A stretch of DNA of 60,468 nucleotides from Acidiphilium rubrum (lineage in GTDB: Bacteria > Pseudomonadota > Alphaproteobacteria > Acetobacterales > Acetobacteraceae): assembly GCF_900156265.1 (NCBI RefSeq), contig NZ_FTNE01000024.1, positions 1 to 60,468 of the forward strand. The letters run 5' to 3'. This document shows, piece by piece, positions 51,282-60,464 of this stretch. The translations under genes and the position numbers were made by a program. Under the pieces are notes generated by a model, which was given only the letters and a program-made list of their open reading frames with translations, made no database searches and was not told the origin of the DNA. The number at the start of each line of letters is the position of its first letter. Position 1 is the stretch's first letter.

Positions 51282-51371
51282 GCTGTTGGTAGCGGGGCTG
51301 TTGGTAGCGGGGCTGTTGGTAGCGGGGCTGTTGCTAGCCGGGCTGTTGGTAGCGGCGCTGTTGTTGGCGGG
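51282..51371. repeat. Six tandem copies of a 15-bp unit
   Basis: The unit GCTGTTGGTAGCGGG is repeated at 51282, 51297, 51312, 51327, 51342 and 51357. The first three copies are identical; the others have one to three changes. The repeat fills the gap between the porin stop and the ABC ATPase start. It is a minisatellite-type sequence likely to vary in copy number. Confidence 0.92.
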
Positions 51372-51372
51372 C

Positions 51373-52893
51373 TCAGAAATGCCAGATCCCCCCGAATTCG
51401 AACCGATCGGCATTTTTCGGCGGCACGTTGGTGCCCCGCTGGAACTGCTTCTGGCCGATCATGCCCTCGATCCCGAGATCGACGCTGGGCACCGGCCGGT
51501 AAATCAGGTTGATGTGGGCGGTCTTGGTGGCGATCGCGTTCGCGGTATCGACCGGCAGGAAACCCGCGAGGTTGAGATGATTGTACCCGATCGCGACGGT
51601 CGAGCGCAGCTTGGCGGTCCAGAAATGCTGGACCCAGGCGGTGAATCCCTGGTCGTCCTGCACTTTCGAAGCAATGGTCAGCGGCGTCCCGGTCACGCCG
51701 TTGTCGACCGCCAGCACCGAGGCGACGTTACCGCCGAAATCATCGGGGATGTAGCGGCCGATCGCGCCGGACCAGAGCTGGGCGCCGATGTTGTCCTGCC
51801 CGAAGCCCTTGTTGATCGCACCGAGGTTGAGGGTGGTGCCGACCAGGCCGGCGCCGGTGATATGGCTCACCCGGTCGCCGTAGCCATCGGTGTAGGCGAC
51901 GTCGCGTACCACCGCGCCGAGCTGAAAGTGCAGCAGCTTGCTGGTGTATTGATACCGCGCGCTGAAATCGGGCATCGGCTCGGTGACCGAGGGGACCTCG
52001 ATATTGTCGCGCGTGTCCTGATAGCCGCTTTGCGGGCTTTCCGCCGCGATCGAGACGATCGATGCCTTGTTGAACGGGAAGGTCAGGCGGATCTGTTCGG
52101 TGCGCTCAGCCGGAATGCCGGCCGGGCCGCCGTTGTCGAAGGTCTCGGGCGTGTCGGTCGCATCGAGGAAGTTGGAGTTGAGCATACCGAGCGTGAGCGG
52201 CCCGATGGTGCCGTAGGCGAACACGATGCGCGCTGAATAGGAGTTGTTCTGCAGCGCCTGATTGTAGTCGCCGCCGGCGACGAACCCATAGAAATCCAGC
52301 GCGAAATTCGTGGTGATCGGGCCGAGGTCGCTCGGCGTGCTGGTCTGCACGATCAGGCGCGAGACCTTGCTCTGGAACTGGAAATCACCCGCGCTCGCGC
52401 GTCTTGCCGGGCTGGGCGGCAGCAGATTGCCGATCGAGAATTTCGGGCCGAAATTCTGGGTCGGGCTGTATTCCGCCTGGAAATTGATGAAGCCGCCGAT
52501 ATGGATCGAGGTGTTGGTCCCGGGAATCACGAACGAGCCCGGCAGCGCGCCCATGGTGACGTACTGGTTGTTCGGCAGGCCTTCCTGCTGCGCCCGGGTG
52601 GGCGATTCCTTCTGGGACATTGTGGCCAGCACGGCATTGCGCGCGGCGATCAGGGTTTCGTCGTGCTTCTGGCGGGTGGCCATGGCGGCGGCGCGTTCGC
52701 GCATGGCCAGCGCGCGGAGCTGTTCCTTCCGCTCGACCTGGGCCTGATTAGCCTGGATCGCGGCCAACTTGGCCGAGAGCGCGTTGATCTGGGCCTGCAA
52801 CTGGCTGATCTGGTCGGCCTTTGCCGCATGCGGCATGGCGGCGGCCAGCGCAATGGCGGAGCAGACAAATAGGGCGTGTTTGGAAACTCTCAT
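51373..52893 (-). CDS. DcaP-like outer membrane porin
   Basis: The 506-residue protein has a Sec signal (MRVSKHALFVCSAIALAAAM, ending AAKA) and a coiled-coil region ISQLQAQINALSAKLAAIQANQAQVERKEQLRALAMRE. A beta-barrel region follows, with SIHIGGFINFQAEYSP, SRLIVQTSTPSDLGPITTNFALDFYG and repeated amphipathic strands. It ends in RFEFGGIWHF, with the C-terminal aromatic signal for outer membrane assembly. The coiled coil plus barrel fits DcaP-type trimeric porins. GGAGG lies 10 nt before the ATG. It is upstream of the ABC transporter genes and probably supplies their substrate. Confidence 0.87.
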   Translation of the reverse strand: MRVSKHALFVCSAIALAAAMPHAAKADQISQLQAQINALSAKLAAIQANQAQVERKEQLRALAMRERAAAMATRQKHDETLIAARNAVLATMSQKESPTRAQQEGLPNNQYVTMGALPGSFVIPGTNTSIHIGGFINFQAEYSPTQNFGPKFSIGNLLPPSPARRASAGDFQFQSKVSRLIVQTSTPSDLGPITTNFALDFYGFVAGGDYNQALQNNSYSARIVFAYGTIGPLTLGMLNSNFLDATDTPETFDNGGPAGIPAERTEQIRLTFPFNKASIVSIAAESPQSGYQDTRDNIEVPSVTEPMPDFSARYQYTSKLLHFQLGAVVRDVAYTDGYGDRVSHITGAGLVGTTLNLGAINKGFGQDNIGAQLWSGAIGRYIPDDFGGNVASVLAVDNGVTGTPLTIASKVQDDQGFTAWVQHFWTAKLRSTVAIGYNHLNLAGFLPVDTANAIATKTAHINLIYRPVPSVDLGIEGMIGQKQFQRGTNVPPKNADRFEFGGIWHF

Positions 52894-53024
52894 CGGCACC
52901 GTTCCTCCCAGAACATTTTTTTGAACAGCCCGATCCGGATGGCCGGGCCATGTTGAGGGCGTGGATGACGGATCGGTAATTCCGCATCCATGGATGAAAT
53001 CGTGTGGATTTGTAATGTGCAGCG

Positions 53025-53046
53025 GCCGGCAGCGCGGAGCCGGCCC
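53025..53046 (-). terminator. GC-rich hairpin after the HerA-like gene
   Basis: GGCCGGC (53025-53031) and GCCGGCC (53040-53046) form a perfect 7-bp stem with an 8-nt loop just past the stop of the upstream HerA-like gene. There is no T-run, so it is at best a weak or Rho-linked terminator. Confidence 0.45.
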
Positions 53047-53053
53047 GGGCGGC

Positions 53054-54580
53054 CTAGCGGATAGGGTCGTCCTGCATGGTCGGGGCGTCCTGCGTGTCCG
53101 GCGCATCGGGCGCGCCGGGGGCGGTGGCCCAGGCGAGTTCGACCAGCGTGACGATGCGGCGCCCGGCGCCATCGGTCTGGCAGACGATCAGCCCCTGTTC
53201 CTCCATATAGGTGAGCAGGCGGCGGGCGCGGCCGAGCGAGCGGGTGCCGTAGGCGCGCGCGATCGCCTGATCACCCGGGCACGGCAGACCCTCGCGGGCG
53301 GTGCGGGCGATCATCATGAAAATACCCTGGATATCCTCGGGCAGCACGGCGGCGCGGGCTGCGATGTCGCGCCAGATATCGTCTTCGGCCATGTCGCTGC
53401 TGATGCCAGCGCGGGCGTGGGTCAGCATGCGGCGGAAGGTGACCAGATCGGGGGCGACGGTGCCGAGACCGGCGATCCGGCAGCGGACCAGGAAATCCTG
53501 ATACAGCACGCCGATCGCGCGGAACCCGGCTTCGGGGTCGGCCAGGATGGCGGCCAGAATCCGATCGAGCCGGGCCGCGCGTTCGGCCCGCTCGGCCGGG
53601 CTCGCGTCCGGCTCGGGCGATGGGCTGCGGCTTTCGGCGACCAGCGGTGTCGCGGCCATCAACTGGCTCAGCAAATCAGGCGGCGGCGTCGCGGGGGCGC
53701 GGCGCGGCAGGCGCACGGCATCGGGCGGGGTTGCGGCAAGGATGACGGCGCGGGCATCATCGAGTGCGGCTTCGGGCAGGGGCAGCAACGATGGCGGCGC
53801 GTTGCGCGGCTGGGTTGCCGTGCCGCCGATGCGGATGCCGAGCGGACGGCGGCTGAGCGCGGGGCCCAGCGCCATGAAATGGCCGCGTTGCAGATCGCGG
53901 AACGCTTCGGCCTGGCGGCGTTCCATGCCGAGCAGATCGGCCGCGCGGGCCATGTCGATATCGAGGAAGGTGCGGCCCATCAGGAAGTTCGACGCCTCGG
54001 CCGCGACGTTCTTGGCCAGTTTGGCGAGGCGCTGGGTCGCGATAACGCCGGCGAGGCCGCGCTTGCGGCCGCGGCACATCAGATTGGTCATGGCACCGAG
54101 GGCGAGCTTGCGCGCCTCATCCGACACCTCGCCGGCGACGGCGGGGGCGAACAGCTGCGCTTCATCGACCACGACCAGCATGGGGTACCAATGGTCGCGG
54201 CCGACTTCGAACAGGCCGCCGAGGAAGGCGGCAGCGCGGCGGAGCTGGGTTTCGGCATCGAGCTGTTCGAGGTCGAGCACGGTGGAGACGCGGTGGATGC
54301 GCGCGCGTTCGCCGGCGAGTTGCAGGTCCTGTTCGGTATGCAGTGCCGCATCGATCACCAGATGGCCGAACCGCTCCGCCAGGGTCACGAAATCGCCCTC
54401 GGGGTCGATGATGGTCTGCTGCACCCAGGGGGCGGATTGTTCGAGCAGGCGGCGCAACAAATGGGATTTGCCGGAGCCGGAATTGCCCTGCACCAGCAGC
54501 CTGGTCGCCATCAGTTCCTCGAGGTCGAGCATCGCCGGCGCGCCGGCCGCAGTGGACCCCATATCGATTGCAGTCGTCAT
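53054..54580 (-). CDS. HerA/DUF87-type ATPase
   Basis: The 508-residue protein has Walker A VQGNSGSGKSHLLRRLLEQ, TIIDPEGDFVTLAERFGH and Walker B LVVVDEAQLFAP, then CRGRKRGLAGVIATQRLAKLAKN with the arginine-finger region. This is the HerA/FtsK-type ATPase core (DUF87). A helix-rich C-terminal part, AIARAYGTRSLGRARRLLTYMEEQGLIV, looks like a winged helix. HerA-like ATPases move DNA, often with a NurA nuclease, but no nurA is adjacent. Its role may be chromosome maintenance or defence. Confidence 0.85.
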   Translation of the reverse strand: MTTAIDMGSTAAGAPAMLDLEELMATRLLVQGNSGSGKSHLLRRLLEQSAPWVQQTIIDPEGDFVTLAERFGHLVIDAALHTEQDLQLAGERARIHRVSTVLDLEQLDAETQLRRAAAFLGGLFEVGRDHWYPMLVVVDEAQLFAPAVAGEVSDEARKLALGAMTNLMCRGRKRGLAGVIATQRLAKLAKNVAAEASNFLMGRTFLDIDMARAADLLGMERRQAEAFRDLQRGHFMALGPALSRRPLGIRIGGTATQPRNAPPSLLPLPEAALDDARAVILAATPPDAVRLPRRAPATPPPDLLSQLMAATPLVAESRSPSPEPDASPAERAERAARLDRILAAILADPEAGFRAIGVLYQDFLVRCRIAGLGTVAPDLVTFRRMLTHARAGISSDMAEDDIWRDIAARAAVLPEDIQGIFMMIARTAREGLPCPGDQAIARAYGTRSLGRARRLLTYMEEQGLIVCQTDGAGRRIVTLVELAWATAPGAPDAPDTQDAPTMQDDPIR

Positions 54581-54814
54581 GTCTTGATGTGTAGCCCTTC
54601 AGCATGGATGGGCTCATCGATCGGGCCTCACCCGCCAAGTCTTTACCCCGCCGGCGGCGGCACCGCCAGACGCGGAGGGATGGGGTGGCGTTAGGCGGAT
54701 GTTAGGAATGATGCGGTATCACCGCCTTCGTTGCAGCGGTTTGAAGCCTTCCGCCCATCCACAGAGAAAAAACCGATCGATCGCTGCCGGTTTTCTTTGT
54801 GGCCCAGACAAAAA

Positions 54815-55696
54815 ATGGACTTTGATATGATGCTCGATGCCGCGGCGACGCAGAAATGGATGGGCCGGTTGCGTGAGGCGACATCGGCGATATCGCCCAA
54901 CAGCGGCGCATTGGACTGGCTACTCCGCCAGACCATCCACACACACATGCACCGGATTGCGGTGCTGCCCGCCTTCGGGCTCACGCGCGGCACCATCCGG
55001 GTGCTGGACGTTGGCGCCGGGACCGGCGCGCTCTGCCTCGATATCGCCTGGCTGTGCGGGCCGGAGGCACGGATCATCGCGGTCGATCGGGATGCGCAGA
55101 GCATCGCACTGCTGCAGGACCTGGCCGCGCGGCTCGGTTGCACAATCGAGAGCCGGCTAGGCGAGGCGTATCGGCTGCCCGTGGCGTCCGCCAGCCAGGA
55201 TTTGACGGTGTGCCGGTTCCTGTTCCAGCACCTCGACCAGCCCGCGGCGGCGCTGGCTGAAATGATCAGGGTAACCGCGCCGGGCGGCCGGGTCGCGGTG
55301 ATGGATGTCGATGACGGGGCGTGGCTGTCCTACCCGGGGGAAGCGCCGGTTCTGGAGCAGTTGAACGAAGCGATCCGGCTGTGGCAGGCATCGATCGGGG
55401 CGGGCCGGCAGATCGGGCGGCGACTCTATCATTTGTTTCGATCCGCCGGATTGACCGAATTGCAGGTGCTGTCGGTGCCACGGGTTCGGCTCGGCACCTA
55501 TTACGGACGCAACCACGAGCTCGAGGCGCATCACAAGGCGTATTACCTCAATTATCGCGACGCGCTGATCGGCGCCGGGCTGATCACGGCGGCAGCGTTC
55601 GACGCCGCGATCGCGGCGCTGGAGCGCTCGATGAATGACGATGATTTCGGCTTCTCTTCGGATTTCATCGCGATCGGCCGGGTCCCGTACGCCTGA
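54815..55696 (+). CDS. Class I SAM-dependent methyltransferase
   Basis: The 293-residue protein has motif I VLDVGAGTGALCLDIAW (63-79), the acidic end of strand 2 in IIAVDRDAQS, motif III-like DLTVCRFLFQHLDQPAAALAEMIRVTAPGGRVAVMDVDDG and a C-terminal part with YYGRNHELEAHHKAYYLNYRDALI. It resembles UbiE/Methyltransf_11 proteins acting on small molecules. I chose the ATG at 54815, although no strong ribosome binding site is seen and the frame is open to 54731. The substrate is unknown and it stands alone. Confidence 0.85.
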   Translation: MDFDMMLDAAATQKWMGRLREATSAISPNSGALDWLLRQTIHTHMHRIAVLPAFGLTRGTIRVLDVGAGTGALCLDIAWLCGPEARIIAVDRDAQSIALLQDLAARLGCTIESRLGEAYRLPVASASQDLTVCRFLFQHLDQPAAALAEMIRVTAPGGRVAVMDVDDGAWLSYPGEAPVLEQLNEAIRLWQASIGAGRQIGRRLYHLFRSAGLTELQVLSVPRVRLGTYYGRNHELEAHHKAYYLNYRDALIGAGLITAAAFDAAIAALERSMNDDDFGFSSDFIAIGRVPYA

Positions 55697-55921
55697 TTCG
55701 CGGCGGTTGGCGCAGGTGTGAAGAGCGGCACAACCGACGGCCACGGGTTCGACGCGCTCCAGTATAGTTGCAACGGGCCAGACTGTTCTGCATGAACGGT
55801 CTCGCCGACACCAATTCACTCACCGCAGGAATTTGGGCGCTCTAAGGCAGCCGCGCCGTTCCGTATCAGGGCGAAGCGGGGCCAGAGTTTCCAGTGTATC
55901 GCCGTCATGATCCGGAAAATC
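55697..55921. other. Intergenic spacer with no visible feature
   Basis: The 225 bp between the methyltransferase gene and the tRNA gene contain no convincing reading frame, hairpin or repeat. Confidence 0.4.
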
Positions 55922-55996
55922 TGGTGGGCGCGACAGGGATTGAACCTGTGACCCCCGCCGTGTGAAGGCGATGCTCTACCGCTGAGCTACGCGCCC
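55922..55996 (-). tRNA. tRNA-Val (CAC)
   Basis: On the minus strand a complete 75-nt cloverleaf is seen: acceptor GGGCGCG pairing with CGCGCCC, a D-arm containing AGCTCAGCGGTAGAGC, an anticodon stem TCGCC/GGCGG with loop TTCACAC (anticodon CAC), and a T-arm ACAGG-TTCAATC-CCTGT. The 3' ACCA is encoded. Confidence 0.97.
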
Positions 55997-56052
55997 GATC
56001 CGACCGGTGATCTAGCTTTACCCGGGGATTGACGCAAGAGGGCGCCAATCGG

Positions 56053-56610
56053 TCACGTCGCCCGGGTCGGGCGGGCGCTGGCGAAGGCGATGCCGAGGAA
56101 GCCGACCAGGCACGCCACGCTGAAGCCGTTCAGCGTGATCAGGCTGGAATATTCAGCACCGCTGTAGCGCTTCAACGGCACCCAGGTACCGAACCGCAGC
56201 ACGCCGTAGGCGATGAATGGCAGTGCCGCGATCGCGAGCGATACGATGCGTTCGCGCTGGTGAAACCCCAGCGTGCCGAGCAGGACGCAGGGGATCAGGA
56301 ACAGCGCAGTGCCAGAGGAGAAGCCCAGCACCGCGCTGCACCACACCGTGTTCAGCACGCCCACCACGGTCAACACCAGCCGGCCCGCCAGCCCATTGCG
56401 CCGCGCGACGGCGGGCACCACCGCCCAGAACGGAAAGGAACACAACGTCAGCAGGATCGACGGTGCCGCATCGCGCCCGAGCACCGCCCAGAGATAGAGC
56501 GGATAGAACGGCGTATTGCCGGCCAGCACCATCGCCACCTTGTTCAGCGCGAAGGTCAGCGGATCGTCATGCGCGACGTAGCGGCCGAGTGCAGCGAACA
56601 GCGACTTCAT
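56053..56610 (-). CDS. Six-helix membrane protein of unknown function
   Basis: The 185-residue protein has about six hydrophobic segments, e.g. FWAVVPAVARRNGLAGRLVLTVVGVLNTVWCSAVLGFSSGTALFLIPCVLLGTLGF and NGFSVACLVGFLGIAF. The pattern resembles integral sensor domains (MASE-like) seen at the N-termini of cyclases, but it ends without a cytoplasmic output domain. Its ATG overlaps the CFA-type stop (ATGA), so it is the third gene of the DUF1295-CFA operon. Function not known. Confidence 0.75.
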   Translation of the reverse strand: MKSLFAALGRYVAHDDPLTFALNKVAMVLAGNTPFYPLYLWAVLGRDAAPSILLTLCSFPFWAVVPAVARRNGLAGRLVLTVVGVLNTVWCSAVLGFSSGTALFLIPCVLLGTLGFHQRERIVSLAIAALPFIAYGVLRFGTWVPLKRYSGAEYSSLITLNGFSVACLVGFLGIAFASARPTRAT

Positions 56611-57635
56611 CCCGCCGGGCGCAGCCGGTAATGGCTGACGCCCCAGGCATCGCCGCCGCGATGGCCGAACAACCCCTCGGTCGCGAGGAAAAAGAGCCGC
56701 CAGCGGCGCTTCCACAGCCCGGCATCGGCCCGGTAGACCGATTGCAGGATATCATCGATCGCGCCCTCATGCCGGTCGTAATTGTCGAGCCAGTCACGCG
56801 CGGTGCGGGCATAATGCGCGCCGCTCCAGCGCCAGTCCGCCTCCAGCGTGAACAGGTCGGGAAACTGGGTGATCAGCCCGTGGCTCGGCATGATGCCGCC
56901 GGTGAAAAAATGCTGGGCGATCCAATCCGCACGGTCGTGATGATCGAACCGATAGGTGCCGCGCCGGTGGGAAAACACGTGCAGGAACAGCCTGCCCTCC
57001 GGCGCCAGCCAGTGGCGGATGCGGCCAAGCAAGGCGCGCCAGTTCGACATATGCTCGAACATTTCGACCGAAACCACACGGTCGAACCGGGCATCGGTCT
57101 CGAAATCGTTCATGTCGGCGGTGATGATCGTGAGGTTGTCAAAACCGCGCGCCGCCGCCTGCGCCTCGATATAGGCGCGCTGCGAGGCCGAGTTCGAAAC
57201 CGCGGTGATAGTGGCTTCAGGATAATGCTCGGCCATCCACAGGCTCAGCGAACCCCAGCCGCAGCCGAGTTCGAGAATCCGCTGGCCATCCCCCAGTCCC
57301 GCGTTGGCGCAGGTGCGCTCGAGTGCGGCAATCTCGGCCTCGGCCAGGGTGCTCTGGGCGGTGTCGTAAAAACAGGAGGAATATTTCCGCCGTGGCCCGA
57401 GGACCAGGCCGAAAAATGCCGCCGGCACCTCGTAGTGCTGCGCGTTCGCCGCATCGGCATGCAGCGCAACCGGCAGACGCGCCATCTCGAGCGCAAATGC
57501 CCGCTCCGTCGTGTCCGACGCATCGGCCAGCTTCCGGTCGGTCCGCCCCACCAGGCCGGCAATGCCCTTGCGGGTCAGGCTGTCGGGGATCGGCAGGCGT
57601 TCGGCGACATCGGCCATGGTGGCTGCGAAATTCAT
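56607..57635 (-). CDS. Cyclopropane-fatty-acyl-phospholipid synthase family methyltransferase
   Basis: The 342-residue protein has the CFA-type substrate region AQHYEVPAAFFGLVLGPRRKYSSCFYD (65-91) and SAM motif ILELGCGWGSLSLWMAEHYP (120-139). Later motifs are FDRVVSVEMFEHMSNWRALLGRI and LHVFSHRRGTYRFD. It would add a methyl or methylene to unsaturated acyl chains or act on related lipids. GGAGA lies 6 nt before the ATG at 57635. Coupling with a DUF1295 protein is a common pair, and the exact product is uncertain. Confidence 0.88.
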   Translation of the reverse strand: MNFAATMADVAERLPIPDSLTRKGIAGLVGRTDRKLADASDTTERAFALEMARLPVALHADAANAQHYEVPAAFFGLVLGPRRKYSSCFYDTAQSTLAEAEIAALERTCANAGLGDGQRILELGCGWGSLSLWMAEHYPEATITAVSNSASQRAYIEAQAAARGFDNLTIITADMNDFETDARFDRVVSVEMFEHMSNWRALLGRIRHWLAPEGRLFLHVFSHRRGTYRFDHHDRADWIAQHFFTGGIMPSHGLITQFPDLFTLEADWRWSGAHYARTARDWLDNYDRHEGAIDDILQSVYRADAGLWKRRWRLFFLATEGLFGHRGGDAWGVSHYRLRPAG

Positions 57636-57727
57636 CAGTCTCTCCGGTGCAAGGGTCCTACCCCCGGAGTACGCCGCAACGCGGCCATTGGATGATGCAG
57701 AATCGACACGCGCCCGATCCCGCATGG

Positions 57728-58540
57728 TTACTGGCGCTTGGGCGGCAGTGGAATCATCGGGCTCACCCTTGCCTGATAGTCGCGGTAGGCGGCCCCGCGC
57801 GACTCCACCATTTCCCGCTCCAGCGGTGGCACGCCGGAGATTTTATCGAGCAGCACATACATGAACACCGGCCCGATCAGGGCGAGCAACCCCGGCCACC
57901 ACAGCCCGGCCAGCGCGATCAGCGGATAGCTCAGCCAGATCAGGAACTCGAAAAAATAGTTCGGATGGCGCGACCACCCCCACAACCCGGCCTCGCACAC
58001 CTTGCCTTTGTTCGATCTGTCGGCGCGAAACGCATGCATCTGCCGGTCCGCCAGTGCCTCGCCGCCGATCGAGATCGCGAACACCGCAAGCCCCGCCAAA
58101 GTCCAGCCGAACGACAACGGATGCGGATTATTGGCCGCGGTCATCACGCACAGCGCCAGCAGCCAGGCCACCACCGCCTGGATCATCAACAGCCAGAACA
58201 TCCGCGATTCGAACGCCGCCCCCCACTCCGCCCGAAACCGGGCATAACGCGCATCCTCATGCGTGATCGCGCGCGTGCGCTGCACGATGTAGCCGCCCAG
58301 CCGCGCCGCCCACAGCAGCACCAGCACCGCCACCAGCAACCGCCGCCCCACCGGCGCCGGACCGATCGGCACCAATGCGCCGATCGCGCCCGCAATGCCG
58401 GTGCCGAACGTCCAGAACGCATCGACCCAGCCGGAATTGCGCGTGCGCTTCTGCGCCGCCCAGGCCCCCGCCATCACCAGAGCCAGAAACACCAGCAGTA
58501 CGATCGCAAGAATAAGATAAGGCATGGGCTTAACATTCAT
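57728..58540 (-). CDS. DUF1295 / steroid 5-alpha reductase-like membrane protein
   Basis: The 270-residue protein has six or seven helices and the DUF1295 signature: NSGWVDAFWTFGTGIAGAIGAL near the start, ADRQMHAFRADRSNKGKVCEAGLWGWSRHPNYFFEFLIWLSYPLIAL near the end, and GVPPLEREMVESRGAAYRDYQARVS. Relatives use NADPH to reduce lipid double bonds. It heads an operon with the CFA-type enzyme and the small membrane protein, suggesting lipid modification. The start is ATG at 58540 or 58525. Confidence 0.88.
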   Translation of the reverse strand: MNVKPMPYLILAIVLLVFLALVMAGAWAAQKRTRNSGWVDAFWTFGTGIAGAIGALVPIGPAPVGRRLLVAVLVLLWAARLGGYIVQRTRAITHEDARYARFRAEWGAAFESRMFWLLMIQAVVAWLLALCVMTAANNPHPLSFGWTLAGLAVFAISIGGEALADRQMHAFRADRSNKGKVCEAGLWGWSRHPNYFFEFLIWLSYPLIALAGLWWPGLLALIGPVFMYVLLDKISGVPPLEREMVESRGAAYRDYQARVSPMIPLPPKRQ

Positions 58541-58623
58541 CGCGCCGGCGCCCCGTCAAGGGGGCGGCTTCGGCATGGCGCCAGATTGGCCTATATCCAG
58601 ACCAGCCCAACCAGGAGCCCCCA

Positions 58624-59172
58624 ATGTCCAGGATCGACGAAACCCGCAGATTCATCCCCGTCGCCATCGCCGTCATGACCGTGTCCGACACAAGAACCTC
58701 GGCCAACGATACCTCCGGCGATACACTCTCTACCCGCATCACCACCGCCGGCCACCACCTCGCCGATCGGACCATTCTGCGCGACGACGCGGACCTGATC
58801 GAAACCCAACTCCGCACGTGGATCGCCAACCCCGCCATCGACGTCGTCATCACTACCGGCGGTACCGGTGTGACCGGACGTGACGTCACCCCCGAAGCGT
58901 TCGACCGCGTGCTCGACAAGCACATCGAAGGCTTCGGCGAACTCTTCCGCATGCTCAGCTACCAGAAGATCGGAACATCCACGATCCAGTCCCGCGCCAT
59001 CGGCGGCGTCGCCGGCGGCACCTACCTGTTCGCCCTGCCCGGCTCAACCGGCGCCGTCAAAGACGGCTGGGATGATATCCTGCTGTTCCAGTTGGACTCC
59101 CGCCACCGCCCCTGCAACCTCGTCGAACTCATGCCCCGCCTGCAAGAACACCTCACCACGGCATCGCCATAA
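58624..59172 (+). CDS. moaB: MoaB/MogA-type molybdenum cofactor protein
   Basis: The 182-residue protein has the MoCF-binding fold with VMTVSDTRTSANDTSGDTL, DVVITTGGTGVTGRDVTPEAF, and FRMLSYQKIGTSTIQSRAIGG followed by LFALPGSTGAVKDGWDD. It adenylylates molybdopterin in cofactor synthesis. The length favours MoaB over MogA. AGGAG lies 6 nt before the ATG. The window also encodes two molybdenum enzyme families (XDH-type and MsrP-type). Confidence 0.92.
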   Translation: MSRIDETRRFIPVAIAVMTVSDTRTSANDTSGDTLSTRITTAGHHLADRTILRDDADLIETQLRTWIANPAIDVVITTGGTGVTGRDVTPEAFDRVLDKHIEGFGELFRMLSYQKIGTSTIQSRAIGGVAGGTYLFALPGSTGAVKDGWDDILLFQLDSRHRPCNLVELMPRLQEHLTTASP

Positions 59173-59177
59173 TGGCT

Positions 59178-59254
59178 CCTTTGCCCCCTCGACCCCCACC
59201 AAGGGCATCTCGGTGCTTACGCGGCCTAGGGCCACGGTCGCCTTGAGCCCTTAG
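59178..59254. repeat. Composite palindrome copy D interrupted by the IS5 element
   Basis: The segment from TTTGCCCCCTCGACCCCCAC to GAGCCCTTAG matches the start of element A (TTTGCCCCCCGAACCCCCAC, then AAGGGC and AGCCCTTAG), but with an insert of about 35 bp between the two hairpin arms. It ends in TTAG exactly where the IS5 element begins. Confidence 0.6.
59251..59254. repeat. IS5 target-site duplication, left copy (TTAG)
   Basis: TTAG directly flanks the left end of the element and is repeated at 60465-60468. It matches the YTAR preference of IS5. Confidence 0.85.
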
Positions 59255-60464
59255 GGAACCTCTGAGCAGCCGAGTTTTTCACTATCGTGTCTGTTGTGCA
59301 AACAGTGATCGACCGGCAACGGCTGTGTTGGGCCACCCGACGGCGCAAATTCGTAGCGATTTTGGACTTTTGGGCGGCTTCCAGAGCCTTTTTTCCGGGC
59401 GCTGGACAGACTCGCCCCCGACCCTCAACCCGCCGGTGTGATCACCCGCCGTGCGATGTAGAGGTTCACCAGCGCAAACTGGCTGAATAGGTGCTGCTCA
59501 TTCTTGAACAACCCGCGATACCGCACCTTCGTATGGCCGAACTGGCGCTTGAGAACCCGGAACGGATGCTCGACCGCCGAACGCAGCGCTGCCATCAGCC
59601 GGTTCAGCCGCTTCTGCTCAGGCGTCGTGTCGTAGCCTTTCGTGCGCTTGAATGGCACAAACCAGCGCGGGCCAGCCTCGTCCTCTTCGCGCACACGGTC
59701 CGGCTCGCGCGTTTTGTCGGCGTAGCCGCGGTCACCATGCGCCGTTTGCTCGTCGCCGTGCAGCAACGTCTCCGCCATGCTGTAGTCCGACACCTTACCG
59801 GTCGTGACCTCCAGCGCATGCACCAGGCCGTGCGCCGTATCGACGCCGATATGCGCTTTCATGCCGAAATGCCACTGGTTGCCCTTCTTGCTCGACGTCA
59901 TCTCCGGGTCGCGTTGGCGGGCTTGGTTCTTCGTCGAGGGCGGGGCGGCAATCAGGGTTGCGTCCACAATGGTGCCTTCGCGCAGGATCAGGCCTTGGTC
60001 CGTCAATAGCGAGACAACCTCCTGGAACAGACTTTCCGCCAGTTGGTGCGCCTCCAGCAAATGGCGGAAGTTCAGGATCGTCGTCTCGTCGGGCATGCGA
60101 CTCTCGCCCGCGTCCAGTCCCGCAAAGCGGCGCAGCGCGGGGATATCGTGCAGCGCTTCCTCCATTCCGGGGTCTGAATAGCCATACCAATGCTGCAGCA
60201 AGTGGATCCGCAGCATCGTGCTCAACCGATAGGGCTTGCGCCCTCGCCCGGCGAGCGGATAGTGCGGTTCGATCAGTGCCTCCAGCCGCCGCCACGGCAC
60301 CACGCGCTCCATCTCCGCCAGAAACACGTCCCGCCGGGTGATCTTCCGCTGTTTGCGGAAACCGTCATACTCAGCAAAACTGCGCTGCATCCAGGGTCAT
60401 CCTCTCTGTCAAACCCAGTGAATCATACCGAAAGCGTATCGTAAAGGACTTTTTCAGAGTTTCC
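59255..60464 (-). mobile_element. Complete IS5-family insertion sequence, 1210 bp
   Basis: Ends GGAACCTCTGA (59255) and the reverse of GGAAACTCTGA (60464) match at 10 of 11 positions. TTAG at 59251-59254 and 60465-60468 is a 4-bp direct duplication fitting the YTAR target of IS5-group elements. One full-length transposase gene is inside. The length fits the IS5 subgroup. It is inserted in a composite palindrome. Confidence 0.92.
59425..60390 (-). CDS. IS5-family transposase
   Basis: The 321-residue protein has the IS5 N-terminal domain (VVPWRRLEALIEPHYPLAGRGRKPYRLSTMLRIHLLQHWYGYSDPGMEEAL) and the DDE triad Asp143 (IVDATLI), Asp220 (HGDRGYAD) and Glu274 (AVEHPFRVLKRQFG). There is no frameshift or stop, so it is probably active. 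It leaves about 170 bp of noncoding element on its 3' side and 74 bp on its 5' side. Confidence 0.95.
   Translation of the reverse strand: MQRSFAEYDGFRKQRKITRRDVFLAEMERVVPWRRLEALIEPHYPLAGRGRKPYRLSTMLRIHLLQHWYGYSDPGMEEALHDIPALRRFAGLDAGESRMPDETTILNFRHLLEAHQLAESLFQEVVSLLTDQGLILREGTIVDATLIAAPPSTKNQARQRDPEMTSSKKGNQWHFGMKAHIGVDTAHGLVHALEVTTGKVSDYSMAETLLHGDEQTAHGDRGYADKTREPDRVREEDEAGPRWFVPFKRTKGYDTTPEQKRLNRLMAALRSAVEHPFRVLKRQFGHTKVRYRGLFKNEQHLFSQFALVNLYIARRVITPAG

Noticed and set aside
51282-51371. Tandem 15-bp repeats considered as a CRISPR array
   Set aside because: Units are directly adjacent without spacers and no cas genes are nearby.
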